Source: an uncultured Pelagibacteraceae bacterium (lineage in GTDB: Bacteria; Pseudomonadota; Alphaproteobacteria; Pelagibacterales; Pelagibacteraceae). From it: a DNA stretch of 64,000 bases. The notes below the pieces were generated by a model that worked only from the letters and a program-made list of their open reading frames with translations, was not told the origin of the DNA and ran no database searches. Position 1 is the first letter of the stretch; each line of letters begins with the position of its first letter. The translations under genes were made by a program, and so were the position numbers. The stretch spans positions 31,001-95,000 of the forward strand of contig CACHCL010000004.1 in the NCBI GenBank assembly GCA_902578315.1. The letters run 5' to 3'. This document shows, one piece after another, positions 10,502 through 21,293 of the stretch.

Positions 10502-12900
10502 TTATTACACTTGCATGGTTAAAAGAGCATTTAAAGACTAATGCAAACGAAAACGAAATTATAAATAAACTCACAAATATCGGCTTAGAGGTTGAAAGTG
10601 TAAAAGAAAACTCTGGAGAACTAAGTGAATTCAAAATAGCTAAAATTATCAAAGCAGAGAAACATCCAAACGCAGATAAATTGAAAGTGTGCGATGTAAA
10701 CATCGGCAGAAAACAAACTTTAAAAGTTGTATGTGGAGCACCTAATGCAAGAGATGGACTTATAACAATTTATGCTCCGCCAGGGGCTATAATACCTAAA
10801 ACAAAGTTTAAATTAAAAATTGCCAAAATAAGAGGAGTCGAGTCTCGAGGCATGTTGTGTTCTGAGAGTGAGCTGAATATATCTGATGAGAGTGACGGAA
10901 TAATAGAATTAAATGCTAAGGAAAAAGACATAGGAAAAAATTATTTTAACAATAAGTCAGAAAAAGCAATCGATATTGCAATTACACCAAATAGGCCAGA
11001 CTGCTTAGGTATTAGAGGTATTGCCAGAGATCTATCTTCTACTGGAATAGGAAAATTAATATCTTCAAAAAGAAAAAAGATAAAACAAAGCTTTAAGCAT
11101 CAAGTTAAGATTTCAATAACTAAAGATAAGCAACAAGGGTGCCTCACATTTGGAAGTTGTTATATTAAAAATATAGTTAATAAAGAGAGTCCAGATTGGT
11201 TAAAAAACAAACTTCATGTTCTTGGCTTGAAACCAATCTCTGCTGTTGTCGATATAACTAATTATGTAATGTTTGATTTGAACCGTCCATTGCATGCTTA
11301 TGATGCAGATAAAATTGATAGAGAAATAATTGTAAGAGACTCAAAAGAAGGTGAAGAATTTGAAGCACTGGATAATAAGAAATATAAACTTAAAAAAGGC
11401 ATGTGTGTTATCACTGATAAGTCTAGTATTCTAGGCCTTGGTGGAATTATTGGGGGAACAAAAACTTCGACGGAATTCGAGACCAAAAATATTTTACTTG
11501 AATCTGCTTATTTTCTACCATCTTCCATTAGAAAAACTTCTAGAGAACTATCAATTAACACTGATGCAAAATATAGATTTGAAAGGGGCATCGACCCTAA
11601 CTCTGTATCAGAGGGCTTACAAGTCGCTACTGATTTGATCTTGAAGATATGTGGAGGAGAAGCTAGCAAATTTACGATTACTGGAAAAAATTCCCAAAAA
11701 AGTAAAATTATAAATTTTGATATTGATAATTTTGAAAATTTAATTGGTATACCAATATCTCTCAATGAGGCACAAAAAATTCTGATTTCATTAGGTTTCA
11801 TTTGCAAAAAAGGAAAAAAAGATCTTAAAGTAGAAATTCCTTCATGGAGACCAGATATTAATCAAGATGTAGATATAATTGAGGAGCTTATTAGAATTAA
11901 AGGTTTCAAAAATATAAAACTAATCACTCCTGAGAGAATTAGAGAAAGCGAAACTTTAAATTTTAAACAAAAACTATTTCATTTATCACAAAGATCTCTT
12001 GCGTCAAAAGGATTTCTTGAGTCAGTTACCTGGTCATTTACAGACTCAAAAATTGATAGTCAATTTTCAAAAGGTGAAAAGGAAATTGCAATTTTGAATC
12101 CTATTTCTTCGGACCTTAACGTTTTGAGAAGATCAATCTTTTCTAATCTTTCACTTTACTTAAAAAAAAACCAAGATAGAGGTTATGAAGATGTATCTTT
12201 ATTTGAAATTGGGCCAGTATTTTTTGGAAAAAATCCTGGAGAACAACAAATTGTAGTTGGCGCTTTAAAGTCAGGGAAAGTTAATAGAAAAAGCTGGATT
12301 GAAAAGGAGAGAAATGTAGATGTGTTTGATATAAAAAGCGACTTAGTCAAAACTTTAATTGAACTTGGATTATCTGAGAAAGATCTTTTTATAAGTGATA
12401 ATACAAAACAATGTTATCATCCTGGAAGATCTGGCTCTATAAATCTAAAATCAGAAAAAGGACCTCACCTCGCTTACTTTGGAGAATTACATCCTGCCAT
12501 TGTAAAAAAATTAGATTTTAAAGAACCGAATATTTATGGATTAGAAATATTTTTAAAGAACATACCTGAACCTAATAAAAAGATAAGACAATTAAAAAAA
12601 AGTTTTCAACCTTCAGATTTTCAAAAATCTCAAAGAGATTTTGCTTTTGTAATTGATAAAATTTTTAAGATAGGGCTATTAGAAAGGATTATCAAAGAAA
12701 TAGATGAGTCACTTATTCAAGAAGTAATAACTTTCGATGTTTATGAGGGAGAAAATATTCCTAAAGGTAAAAAATCAGTTGCAATTAATGTTACTTTACA
12801 GTCACCAAGTCAAACCTTGAGTGAAAAAGATATCGATCAGATTAGTAAAAAAATTATTGATGTAGTAAAAGAGAAAACAGGCGCTACAATTAGGTCTTAA
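10498..12900 (+). CDS. pheT: Phenylalanyl-tRNA synthetase beta subunit
   Basis: N-terminal tRNA-binding domain ([15 protein letters not shown]), [19 protein letters not shown]-terminal FDX-ACB domain. Confidence 0.98.
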   Translation: MIITLAWLKEHLKTNANENEIINKLTNIGLEVESVKENSGELSEFKIAKIIKAEKHPNADKLKVCDVNIGRKQTLKVVCGAPNARDGLITIYAPPGAIIPKTKFKLKIAKIRGVESRGMLCSESELNISDESDGIIELNAKEKDIGKNYFNNKSEKAIDIAITPNRPDCLGIRGIARDLSSTGIGKLISSKRKKIKQSFKHQVKISITKDKQQGCLTFGSCYIKNIVNKESPDWLKNKLHVLGLKPISAVVDITNYVMFDLNRPLHAYDADKIDREIIVRDSKEGEEFEALDNKKYKLKKGMCVITDKSSILGLGGIIGGTKTSTEFETKNILLESAYFLPSSIRKTSRELSINTDAKYRFERGIDPNSVSEGLQVATDLILKICGGEASKFTITGKNSQKSKIINFDIDNFENLIGIPISLNEAQKILISLGFICKKGKKDLKVEIPSWRPDINQDVDIIEELIRIKGFKNIKLITPERIRESETLNFKQKLFHLSQRSLASKGFLESVTWSFTDSKIDSQFSKGEKEIAILNPISSDLNVLRRSIFSNLSLYLKKNQDRGYEDVSLFEIGPVFFGKNPGEQQIVVGALKSGKVNRKSWIEKERNVDVFDIKSDLVKTLIELGLSEKDLFISDNTKQCYHPGRSGSINLKSEKGPHLAYFGELHPAIVKKLDFKEPNIYGLEIFLKNIPEPNKKIRQLKKSFQPSDFQKSQRDFAFVIDKIFKIGLLERIIKEIDESLIQEVITFDVYEGENIPKGKKSVAINVTLQSPSQTLSEKDIDQISKKIIDVVKEKTGATIRS

Positions 12901-14708
12901 TGTCAGATATTAAAAGAATACGTAATTTTTCTATAATTGCGCATATTGATCATGGTAAGTCCACTATCGCTGATAGGATTATTCATAAATGCGGTGGCTT
13001 AACAGATCGTGAAATGAAACAACAAGTCCTAGACTCTATGGATATAGAAAGAGAACGGGGAATAACAATTAAAGCTCAAACGGTAAAATTAAATTACAAA
13101 GCAAAAGATGGTCAAAATTATAAATTAAACATTATTGATACCCCAGGACACGTAGACTTCGGTTATGAAGTGAGTAGATCTTTATCCGCTTGTGAAGGTT
13201 CATTATTAATTGTAGATAGCACTCAGGGTGTTGAGGCTCAAACTTTAGCAAATGTATATCAGGCATTAGAAATTAATCATGAGGTAATACCTGTCTTAAA
13301 TAAGATAGATTTACCAGCATCAGATGTAGAAAAAACAAAAAAAGAAATCGAAGACGTAGTTGGTATCGAGACAACTAATGCAATTCCTTGTTCAGGTAAA
13401 ACTGGTGAGGGTATAGACGATATTTTAGAAGCCATCATAAGCAAGTTACCTGCTCCAAAAGGCATAGCAAACGAAAAACTAAAATGTTTGTTGGTAGATA
13501 GTTGGTACGATAGCTATTTAGGTGTGGTTATTCTAGTTCGTGTAATCAATGGTAAATTAAAAAAAGATATGAAGATTAAGTTGATGTCAAATGATCAAGA
13601 ACACTTAATTGAAAAAGTAGGAGTTTTTACACCTAAACCAACTGATATTGAAGAGTTAAACTCAGGTGAAATTGGCTTTATAATTACTGGAATTAAATCT
13701 CTATCTGAGACAAAGGTTGGTGACACAATATGTGATGCAAATGACTCAATCAGTGAACCTTTACCAGGATTTAAACCAAGTAAACCAGTAGTGTTTTGTG
13801 GTTTGTTTCCAGTAGATAGTTCAGAGTACCAAAAATTAAAAGACGGTTTAGCTAAGCTTAGATTAAATGATGCAAGTTTTTCTTATGAGCCAGAATCCTC
13901 AAGCGCCTTGGGCCTTGGATTTAGATGTGGGTTCCTCGGACTGTTACATCTTGAAATAATAACAGAAAGATTAGAGAGAGAATTTGACGTAAATCTTATT
14001 ACAACAACTCCTGGAGTAATTTATAAAGTCCATACAACCAAACAGAAAATTCTAGACCTCCAAAATCCATCAAATATGCCTGATCCATCACAAATAGAAA
14101 AAATTGAGGAGCCTTGGATAAAATCGACAATTATAACTCCTGATGAGTACTTGGGTTCAATTTTTAAGATTTGCCAAGACAAAAGAGGAATTCAAACTAA
14201 TTTATCTTACTCTGGAAATAGAGCAGTATTATCTTATGATTTGCCACTCAACGAGGTGGTTTTTGATTTTAATGATAGATTGAAATCAGTATCAAGTGGT
14301 TATGCAAGTTTTGATTATGAAATTTCTAATTACAGAGAAGGCGATCTTGTTAAATTAGGAATTTTAGTTAATTCAGAGCCTGTCGATGCTTTGGCAATGA
14401 TAATTCATAAAGATTTCGCCCAAAAAACTGGAAGACAGGTCTGTGAAAAATTAAAAGATCTCATTCCAAGACACAACTTTATGATTCCAGTACAAGCTGC
14501 TATCGGTGGGAAAATTGTAGCTCGAGAGTCAATAAAAGGTTTTAAAAAGGACGTTTTAACAAAAATTCATGGCGGAGGAGCCACTGATCGAAAAAGAAAA
14601 CTCTTAGAAAAACAAAAAAAAGGGAAAGCTAGATCCAAACAATTCGGTAAAGTCGAAATACCTCAAGAAGCCTTTATAGGCGTATTAAAAATAAATAAAG
14701 AAACATAA
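12900..14708 (+). CDS. lepA: Elongation factor 4 (LepA GTPase)
   Basis: [30 protein letters not shown]-terminal [19 protein letters not shown]. Confidence 0.98.
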   Translation: MSDIKRIRNFSIIAHIDHGKSTIADRIIHKCGGLTDREMKQQVLDSMDIERERGITIKAQTVKLNYKAKDGQNYKLNIIDTPGHVDFGYEVSRSLSACEGSLLIVDSTQGVEAQTLANVYQALEINHEVIPVLNKIDLPASDVEKTKKEIEDVVGIETTNAIPCSGKTGEGIDDILEAIISKLPAPKGIANEKLKCLLVDSWYDSYLGVVILVRVINGKLKKDMKIKLMSNDQEHLIEKVGVFTPKPTDIEELNSGEIGFIITGIKSLSETKVGDTICDANDSISEPLPGFKPSKPVVFCGLFPVDSSEYQKLKDGLAKLRLNDASFSYEPESSSALGLGFRCGFLGLLHLEIITERLEREFDVNLITTTPGVIYKVHTTKQKILDLQNPSNMPDPSQIEKIEEPWIKSTIITPDEYLGSIFKICQDKRGIQTNLSYSGNRAVLSYDLPLNEVVFDFNDRLKSVSSGYASFDYEISNYREGDLVKLGILVNSEPVDALAMIIHKDFAQKTGRQVCEKLKDLIPRHNFMIPVQAAIGGKIVARESIKGFKKDVLTKIHGGGATDRKRKLLEKQKKGKARSKQFGKVEIPQEAFIGVLKINKET

Positions 14709-15727
14709 TGAAAAAAAAATTATTTATATTTTCTAATGAAAGTATATTTTCTCAAGGTGACAAATTTTTTTGTGACAATATTGATTTGAAGTCAACTCCC
14801 GAGGGGCTTAATAAAAAATTTGAAGTTAATTTACTAGGCAGGAAATCAAAAAAAATTAGAGCACACGAAATAAAAATAAAAAAAATCAAAATTTTCTCAA
14901 ATATTTTTTCTTATTTTTCAGAAGTATACAGATCTACTAAAATTAAAGATGTAAAGTACTTAATAATATCAATATCACCTTATACCTTTTTTACTTGCTT
15001 AATTCTAAGATTATTTGGAAAAAAACCAATTGTATACCTTAGAAGTGATGGATATGGAGAGTATCAAGCAATCTTCGGAAATACAGGTAAATTAATTTAT
15101 CATCTCATGTTTAATTTTATTTCACTGATTTCAACTTTTATAAGTTGTAAAAAATATATATTAAAAGGAAAAACCGGAAGTATAGTAAATCCCTCTCAAC
15201 TAGACTCTATTTGGTTTAAGAAAGCTAAAAATTTAGAAATTAAAAATTTTAAACTACTGTATGTTGGTAGAATAAGATTAGAAAAAGGTATTTTTTCTTT
15301 AATTAATTTAATAAAGAACAGAAAAAATATTTCTCTTACTATAGTTGGAGCTGAAAGACAAACTTCATATAAAATAAATCAAAGCAATGTTAAAATAAAA
15401 TTTACTGAGAGTAACAAACTTAAACTGATTAAATATTATGATGAACATAATATATTTGTTTTACCGTCATACACCGAAGGACATCCAATGGCTTTACTTG
15501 AAGCTCTAGCTAGACGAAGGCCTGTAATTATTTTTGATGAAATAAACCATGTAGCAGGAAATAAAAAAGGAATTTTCATAGCAAAAAGAAATTTTCTAGA
15601 TTTTTTTAGCAAACTTAATCACATTAAAAAGAATTATAAAAAAATTCAAAAAGAAATGAAAAAAAATAAGTTACCAACCAATAAAGAATTTATTGAAGAA
15701 TTCAACAAAGCTATGGATGTAACTTAA
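14708..15727 (+). CDS. Glycosyltransferase (GT4-like)
   Basis: KLLYVGRIRLEKGIFSLINLI, VLPSYTEGHPMALLEALARRRPVIIFDE. Start overlaps the lepA stop (TAATG). Confidence 0.85.
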   Translation: MKKKLFIFSNESIFSQGDKFFCDNIDLKSTPEGLNKKFEVNLLGRKSKKIRAHEIKIKKIKIFSNIFSYFSEVYRSTKIKDVKYLIISISPYTFFTCLILRLFGKKPIVYLRSDGYGEYQAIFGNTGKLIYHLMFNFISLISTFISCKKYILKGKTGSIVNPSQLDSIWFKKAKNLEIKNFKLLYVGRIRLEKGIFSLINLIKNRKNISLTIVGAERQTSYKINQSNVKIKFTESNKLKLIKYYDEHNIFVLPSYTEGHPMALLEALARRRPVIIFDEINHVAGNKKGIFIAKRNFLDFFSKLNHIKKNYKKIQKEMKKNKLPTNKEFIEEFNKAMDVT

Positions 15728-15728
15728 G

Positions 15729-17705
15729 ATGTTTTTGATTTTAATCTTTTTAACTATATTTTTTGGAAGACTTAATTCCTCATTGTTAGGGTACGAATTT
15801 TTAAATACAGACGAATTTGCAATAGGTGCGAAAGGAATAAGAATAATTAAAGATAATTTAAACTTTTATGAGTTTGATGGGGATACATCAGGGATCTTAA
15901 ATGTTTTATTTTTAATTTGGCCAGACTTTTTTGGATTTGATATTACTTATTTTTCAATTAGGTTAAGTGCAATCCTAATATTAAGTTTGATTTTACTTTA
16001 CGTTTTTAAATCTATTTCTTTATTTAACAACAATAAGAATTCCTTAATATTTTTATTACCAATATTACTATTTTTCTCTTTCACAAAAGATCCAGACTTT
16101 TTGCATTATACTAACGAGTTGGTAGCATGTTTGTTAATCACCTTTTCTATCTACCATTTTTTAAAAAATAAAAAAAAAGACTTCTTAAAAGAGAAAAATT
16201 TATTCAAAGATAGTCTTTTAATAAGTGTTCCAGCAGGAAGCGTGCTTTTTGCAAAAATGCAGTTTTATCCCTTAGCTGCTGTTTTTATAACTATCTTAAT
16301 AGTAAATGAATTCTTTAAGAAAAAAAATTTAAAAGTTTCACTTTTTTACATTTTTGGATTTATCTTTCCTTCATTTTTTATTTCAATTTACTATTTTTTT
16401 CATAACGAATTTTTAGATTTATTTTATAATGTTATTCATTATCCCTTGTCTGATTTGGTAGCAAGAAACCTTGATAGTGAAAAAATTATTGCTGATACAA
16501 ACAATTTAATTGCAATAACAAGTTCAAATAAAAAGGAGATTTTAATTAATCATCTACTTTATAATTCAGTCTTTCATTATTTTTATTTATATTTTTTAAT
16601 TTTCGTAACAACTTTATTCTTTTTTAAAAAAAAAAATATTTTGAATTTAATTAGTTTTGAACTTCTTACGATATCATTACTAATACTTTTTAGTTTAATA
16701 ATTTCTATTTCAACTGGGTCGGTCCACAGACATTATTTGATAATCACAATGCCATTACTCCCTATCTTCATAGCAATTTTTTTTAGAGATTTAAAATTAA
16801 CTAAACCTTTAATTAAAAATCAAATAAAGTTTCCAATAATCATATTTCTAACTTTTTTTTCAATTTCTCTAATGTTTGAAAATAAAAAATTTTATAGCAA
16901 CAAATTTGTTCATACTAAAGCTGATCTAAACGAATTTAAGTTTTTTAGTCCAAGTATATTTCAGCACTTTAAATTACACAGAGATTCGAAAATTATAATT
17001 TGGGGTTGGAAACCAGAATTTTATTTATTAAGTAATCTTTCTCCCGCAACAAGAGAAACTATTAATCAAAAACAAATAGATTTCAAATCTAATAGAGAAT
17101 ATTTTAGGAAAAGATTTTTAAAAGATTTTAAAAATAATGAGCCAAATTTAGTAATAGACTATGTCAAACCAAGAAGTCATATGTTCACAAATGAAAAAAA
17201 TAATATTAAAAGTTTTCCAGAATTATACAAAAATATCTTAAAAAATTATATCAAATTAAAAAATAATGATCTCAATTGTCCCGAGATTTATTTGGAAAAA
17301 AATTCTTTTAGATATTTTGATAGTAGATTAGTAAAATATTACTTTGATAAAAAAATGCCTGAGTTCAACAGGATAAATGATCTTCAAATTGATGAAGATC
17401 TTTGTGATACTTCAGTAATGTTTAATAATAAACATTCTAACAAATTAGGCCTTAAAATAAAAAATGAAAATTTAAAAGAAATTTTAGTTTTAGCATCAAA
17501 AAAAAATAGAGTTGAAATAAATTTAGATTTGAAAATTTTTTACAAAGATGGGAAAGTAGAGGGAAAAACTACAAAATTAAATAAGTATCCTTTTTGGAGC
17601 AAAATTAATCTCAATGATAATAAGAAGATATCTAAATTAGAATTTGATATAAGTAGATTAAAAAGAAGCTCATTAGGCATAGCTGAAATAATAATATTTA
17701 GATAA
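15729..17705 (+). CDS. Polytopic membrane protein, possible GT39/ArnT-like glycosyltransferase
   Basis: Many hydrophobic segments; N-terminal NTDEFAIGAKGIRI acidic loop as in PMT/ArnT-type enzymes; long soluble C-terminus. Confidence 0.6.
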   Translation: MFLILIFLTIFFGRLNSSLLGYEFLNTDEFAIGAKGIRIIKDNLNFYEFDGDTSGILNVLFLIWPDFFGFDITYFSIRLSAILILSLILLYVFKSISLFNNNKNSLIFLLPILLFFSFTKDPDFLHYTNELVACLLITFSIYHFLKNKKKDFLKEKNLFKDSLLISVPAGSVLFAKMQFYPLAAVFITILIVNEFFKKKNLKVSLFYIFGFIFPSFFISIYYFFHNEFLDLFYNVIHYPLSDLVARNLDSEKIIADTNNLIAITSSNKKEILINHLLYNSVFHYFYLYFLIFVTTLFFFKKKNILNLISFELLTISLLILFSLIISISTGSVHRHYLIITMPLLPIFIAIFFRDLKLTKPLIKNQIKFPIIIFLTFFSISLMFENKKFYSNKFVHTKADLNEFKFFSPSIFQHFKLHRDSKIIIWGWKPEFYLLSNLSPATRETINQKQIDFKSNREYFRKRFLKDFKNNEPNLVIDYVKPRSHMFTNEKNNIKSFPELYKNILKNYIKLKNNDLNCPEIYLEKNSFRYFDSRLVKYYFDKKMPEFNRINDLQIDEDLCDTSVMFNNKHSNKLGLKIKNENLKEILVLASKKNRVEINLDLKIFYKDGKVEGKTTKLNKYPFWSKINLNDNKKISKLEFDISRLKRSSLGIAEIIIFR

Positions 17706-17706
17706 A

Positions 17707-18984
17707 ATGGAAAATTTAAGTTTTTTAAGAAAAAAATGGGAAGATTATTTCCTTGAAATAATAAAAAAAAGAGTTTCGCAAGATAGCATAAACAAAGATG
17801 AGATGCTAATTATTAGCGATCAGAAAAAATTAGATCAAATTTTAAGTAGAGGACGTTTAGATAAAAAAATCAAATATGTAATAATTTCATTACCTCTCAA
17901 TAATTTTGAAAATTTAGTACACTTTTTTAAAAAAATCGATAAAGTTCTAGATGATGAAACTAAGATAATTATAAATTATTTTTCATCACTTTGGAGACCA
18001 ATTTTTTTTATATTATCAAAGTTGGGTATAACGAACTATTTTAGAAATGAGTGTTATTTTTCAAAAAATATTTTTGAAATTTTTCTTCAATCAACTAATT
18101 ATAAGATAAGTCACTATATAGACGAGCCTATTATACCTATTAAAATATTAGCCTTTTCAAAGATATTTTATATAATTTCAAATTTCTTACCTTTTCTTAA
18201 ATTTTTTAGTGTTACAAAAATCTGCTATTTACAAAAAAAAAATATTTCAATTGAGTATACAAAAAAAAAATCTTCAATAATAATTCCTTGTAAAGATGAA
18301 GAAAATAATATTAAGAAATTAGTTCAAGACTCTAAAATTTTAGAATTTCCATATGAATTGATATTTATCGACGATAAAAGTAGCGACAATACTTATAAAT
18401 TAATTGAAACTGAAATTAAAAATAATCCAGAGATAGAAATAAGATTAGTTTCTGGAGAAGGTTTGGGAAAATATAAAGCGGTAAAATTAGGTATAAGGAA
18501 AGCAACTGGTTACTATAGCATGATATTCGATGCTGACATAACAGTTGCAATGGAAGATTTAAACTTATTTTATAAAGCTATTTCTGAAGGCAGAGGAAAT
18601 TTAATTAATGGTAGCAGATTAATTTACAAGCCCTACGCTGGTGCTATGAGAAAATTGAATTATTTAGGAAATTTATTTTTTGCTTATCTAGTAACCTACA
18701 TAACAAATGTTAGAGTTACAGATACTTTGTGTGGGACTAAGTGTTTTAAAACTACTGAAATAGAAAAATTTGACGAATTTGAAAGAAAAAATAAAATATA
18801 TGATCTTTGGGGTGATTTTAATATTTTATTTGCCTCTTCTTACTTTGGTCTAAAAACGATTGACTTACCTATTAGATATAGAAAAAGAGAGGAAGGTAAA
18901 ACAAAAATGAACAAAAGATATTTCTTTTTCAAAAATATGCTTCTTACGTGTTTTAAAGCTTTTTTAAGATTCAAATGTTTTTGA
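17707..18984 (+). CDS. Family 2 glycosyltransferase with N-terminal degenerate methyltransferase-like domain
   Basis: [75 protein letters not shown] motifs typical of DPM1-like GT2. About 180 aa N-terminal extension. Confidence 0.85.
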   Translation: MENLSFLRKKWEDYFLEIIKKRVSQDSINKDEMLIISDQKKLDQILSRGRLDKKIKYVIISLPLNNFENLVHFFKKIDKVLDDETKIIINYFSSLWRPIFFILSKLGITNYFRNECYFSKNIFEIFLQSTNYKISHYIDEPIIPIKILAFSKIFYIISNFLPFLKFFSVTKICYLQKKNISIEYTKKKSSIIIPCKDEENNIKKLVQDSKILEFPYELIFIDDKSSDNTYKLIETEIKNNPEIEIRLVSGEGLGKYKAVKLGIRKATGYYSMIFDADITVAMEDLNLFYKAISEGRGNLINGSRLIYKPYAGAMRKLNYLGNLFFAYLVTYITNVRVTDTLCGTKCFKTTEIEKFDEFERKNKIYDLWGDFNILFASSYFGLKTIDLPIRYRKREEGKTKMNKRYFFFKNMLLTCFKAFLRFKCF

Positions 18985-18991
18985 TCTTTTT

Positions 18992-19081
18992 GGAGAGATG
19001 GCCGAGTGGTTGAAGGCGCACGCTTGGAAAGCGTGTAAACGGGAAACCGTTTCGAGGGTTCGAATCCCTCTCTCTCCGCCA
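18992..19081 (+). tRNA. tRNA-Ser (anticodon GGA), CCA encoded
   Basis: Acceptor GGAGAGA/TCTCTCC, anticodon loop CTTGGAAAG, long variable arm (ACGGGAAACCGT), T-arm GAGGGTTCGAATCCCTC, then G-CCA. Confidence 0.97.
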
Positions 19082-19146
19082 TCTTTTATCCACATACAAC
19101 TATAAAGAGTCTTATTAAATAAGCACGAATCATTTAGATTAGACTC

Positions 19147-19185
19147 AAGGGCAGTGGAGGGAGACTGAAGCTGCCTTTGCTTTTT
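19147..19185 (+). ncRNA. GC-rich hairpin followed by T-run: terminator or 3' end of a small RNA downstream of tRNA-Ser
   Basis: AAGGGCAG (19147-19154) pairs with CTGCCTTT (19171-19178, one G.U), 16-nt purine-rich loop, followed by GCTTTTT. Markedly GC-rich for this genome. Confidence 0.4.
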
Positions 19186-19924
19186 ATATCCTTTTAATTC
19201 CTATCACTTTTAATTTAGCAGTTTTTTCAATCCGCTTTATAGTTTGATCAATCCCCATAACAACCGTTTTCCTTAATGGGCCATAGGCATGAATAAGTTT
19301 TTTTTTAGAAATTACTAACGCTACATGACCTTTCCAATAAATAATATCGTTTTTTTTAATCTTTTTTAATTCTATATTTTTTTTGAAAAATTTAACCTGG
19401 TCTTTTGTATCTCTTGGACAAAATTTATTATTAAAATTTAAAAAAATTTGTATTAATGCTGAGCAATCTATTCCTCTAAACGATTTTCCGCCCCATTTAT
19501 ATTTTATATTTTTAAAAATAGATATTTTTCTAAAGGGATTTTTTTCTTTGTAAGTAATTGGTTTTACGTCATTTTTATTTATCCATCCATTTGAAAATTT
19601 TAAAAAATTTTTTTTAGTTTCTAATACTTTTATTTTTGAACCAAATGAAATTTCATTTATTTTAACTCTTTTATTTGAAAGCTTAAAAATTTTCGACCTT
19701 AATACGTTTACCTTATGAGTAGGTTTAGAAAATTTGGAAAATTTCCTGTTTTTGACAAAACCATAGTAACCATCTTCTTTGATCTTAATTTTCAACCAAT
19801 TTTTATCTTTTTTTGATATTGAAAATGTATCTCCGTAAATCATTTGTGTTACGATTTCAGATTTGGATGAAGGCTTTTTATAAAGATTTGTAAGTGTAAA
19901 ATTATTCGTAAAATATTTAGTCAT
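19184..19924 (-). CDS. NlpC/P60 family peptidase with bacterial SH3-like domains
   Basis: [21 protein letters not shown] catalytic Cys, GHVALVIS His motif, N-terminal SH3b-like repeats. Confidence 0.88.
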   Translation of the reverse strand: MTKYFTNNFTLTNLYKKPSSKSEIVTQMIYGDTFSISKKDKNWLKIKIKEDGYYGFVKNRKFSKFSKPTHKVNVLRSKIFKLSNKRVKINEISFGSKIKVLETKKNFLKFSNGWINKNDVKPITYKEKNPFRKISIFKNIKYKWGGKSFRGIDCSALIQIFLNFNNKFCPRDTKDQVKFFKKNIELKKIKKNDIIYWKGHVALVISKKKLIHAYGPLRKTVVMGIDQTIKRIEKTAKLKVIGIKRI

Positions 19925-21290
19925 TCAATTTAAGTTTATCTTTAATCATATATAGAAAGATTAGTGACGGTATTACCATCAGTGCTGTAATGATAAAGAA
20001 AATACCCCAATCCCCATTTAACCAATCTACCAAAGCCCCAGAAGATGCTGCAAGTGTAGTTCTTCCTGCTGTTCCAATGGAGGCAAGAAGAGCGTATTGA
20101 GTAGCTGTATAAGTCCTATCTACAAGCATTGAAATAAAAGCAACAAATGCAACTGTTGCAAAAGCTGCAGCCATGTCATCAAATATTACTGCAATAGCAA
20201 ATAAAAATTCAGACTTTCCTGACCAAGCAAGTAAAGAAAATAATAGATTTGTGGAAGCCATAAGTATCCCAGATACGAACATTGCTTTTATAACTCCAGA
20301 ACGAATTGCGAATAATCCACCAAGAAGTGTAAATATTACAGTGGTAACCCAACCAAGACCTTTAGAATATAAAGCGATATCTGATTTGGTAAATCCTATC
20401 TCCTTATAAAAAATTACAGACATTCGTCCTAAGAAAGCCTCACCAATTTTAAAAAGAAAAACAAAGCCTAAAATTGCAATTGCAATATTAAAACCATTTT
20501 TTTTAAAAAAGCTTATTACTGGACCAATTACTGTTCCAGTCAACCATGCAACAACGCTTGTCAAAATATTTGATGAACCTAATCTATCCTCAATCATTTT
20601 ATCAGTTCGTCTTTGACTCTCTGCTCTATTTACTGGTTGAGTTTCATTTACAAATAAAAGCCCAATATTACAAAAAATAATAATAATACCTAAAACTAAA
20701 AATGTAATTTGCCAGTAATTTTCAAAACCTGATCGCTGAAAAAATTCTGCTGCATTCAATGCCACAACGCCACCTAATTTATAACCAGTCCACCATCCAA
20801 CAACCGCCATAGCTGCACCGGCTTGCATAGATTTTCCCTCATTTTCTCCAATTTGCTCAATTCTTAAAGCATCAACAGTAATGTCTTGAGTTGCTGAAGC
20901 TATTGCTATTATAAGACCGACACTAATTACCAAGGCTAAATTTGTTGTTGGATTGATTAAACTCCAAAACACCAAACTTATTAATATTATAGTTTGCATA
21001 GTAATTATCCAACCGCGTCTGTGACCTACTTTTTTGGTTAACCAAGGAATTCTAATTCTATCAATAATGGGAGCCCACAAGTAATTAAAAGCGTAAACAG
21101 CAAATATCAATCCCGCCCAACCTATAGTACTTCTGCTTAAACCATCCTCTTTCAACCAGAGACTTAAACTACTACCAATTATTACCCAAGGGAAACCGCT
21201 AATTGCTCCAAGAAGTAAAATTTTGATCATCCTATTATCAAAATAAACTTTGAAAGTTTCGGATAGTGATTGTTTTTTATAAATCTGCAT
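19917..21290 (-). CDS. AmpG-type MFS permease (muropeptide transporter family)
   Basis: About 12 TM, LLGAISGFPWVIIGSSLSLWLKEDGLSRSTIGW, ATQDITVDALRIE. Confidence 0.85.
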   Translation of the reverse strand: MQIYKKQSLSETFKVYFDNRMIKILLLGAISGFPWVIIGSSLSLWLKEDGLSRSTIGWAGLIFAVYAFNYLWAPIIDRIRIPWLTKKVGHRRGWIITMQTIILISLVFWSLINPTTNLALVISVGLIIAIASATQDITVDALRIEQIGENEGKSMQAGAAMAVVGWWTGYKLGGVVALNAAEFFQRSGFENYWQITFLVLGIIIIFCNIGLLFVNETQPVNRAESQRRTDKMIEDRLGSSNILTSVVAWLTGTVIGPVISFFKKNGFNIAIAILGFVFLFKIGEAFLGRMSVIFYKEIGFTKSDIALYSKGLGWVTTVIFTLLGGLFAIRSGVIKAMFVSGILMASTNLLFSLLAWSGKSEFLFAIAVIFDDMAAAFATVAFVAFISMLVDRTYTATQYALLASIGTAGRTTLAASSGALVDWLNGDWGIFFIITALMVIPSLIFLYMIKDKLKLND

Positions 21291-21293
21291 AAT

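Noticed and set aside
18840-19082. 80-aa minus-strand ORF ([30 protein letters not shown]...)
   Set aside because: It is the antisense translation of tRNA-Ser plus the end of the GT2 gene; [25 protein letters not shown] is a classic spurious annotation from tRNA-Ser.
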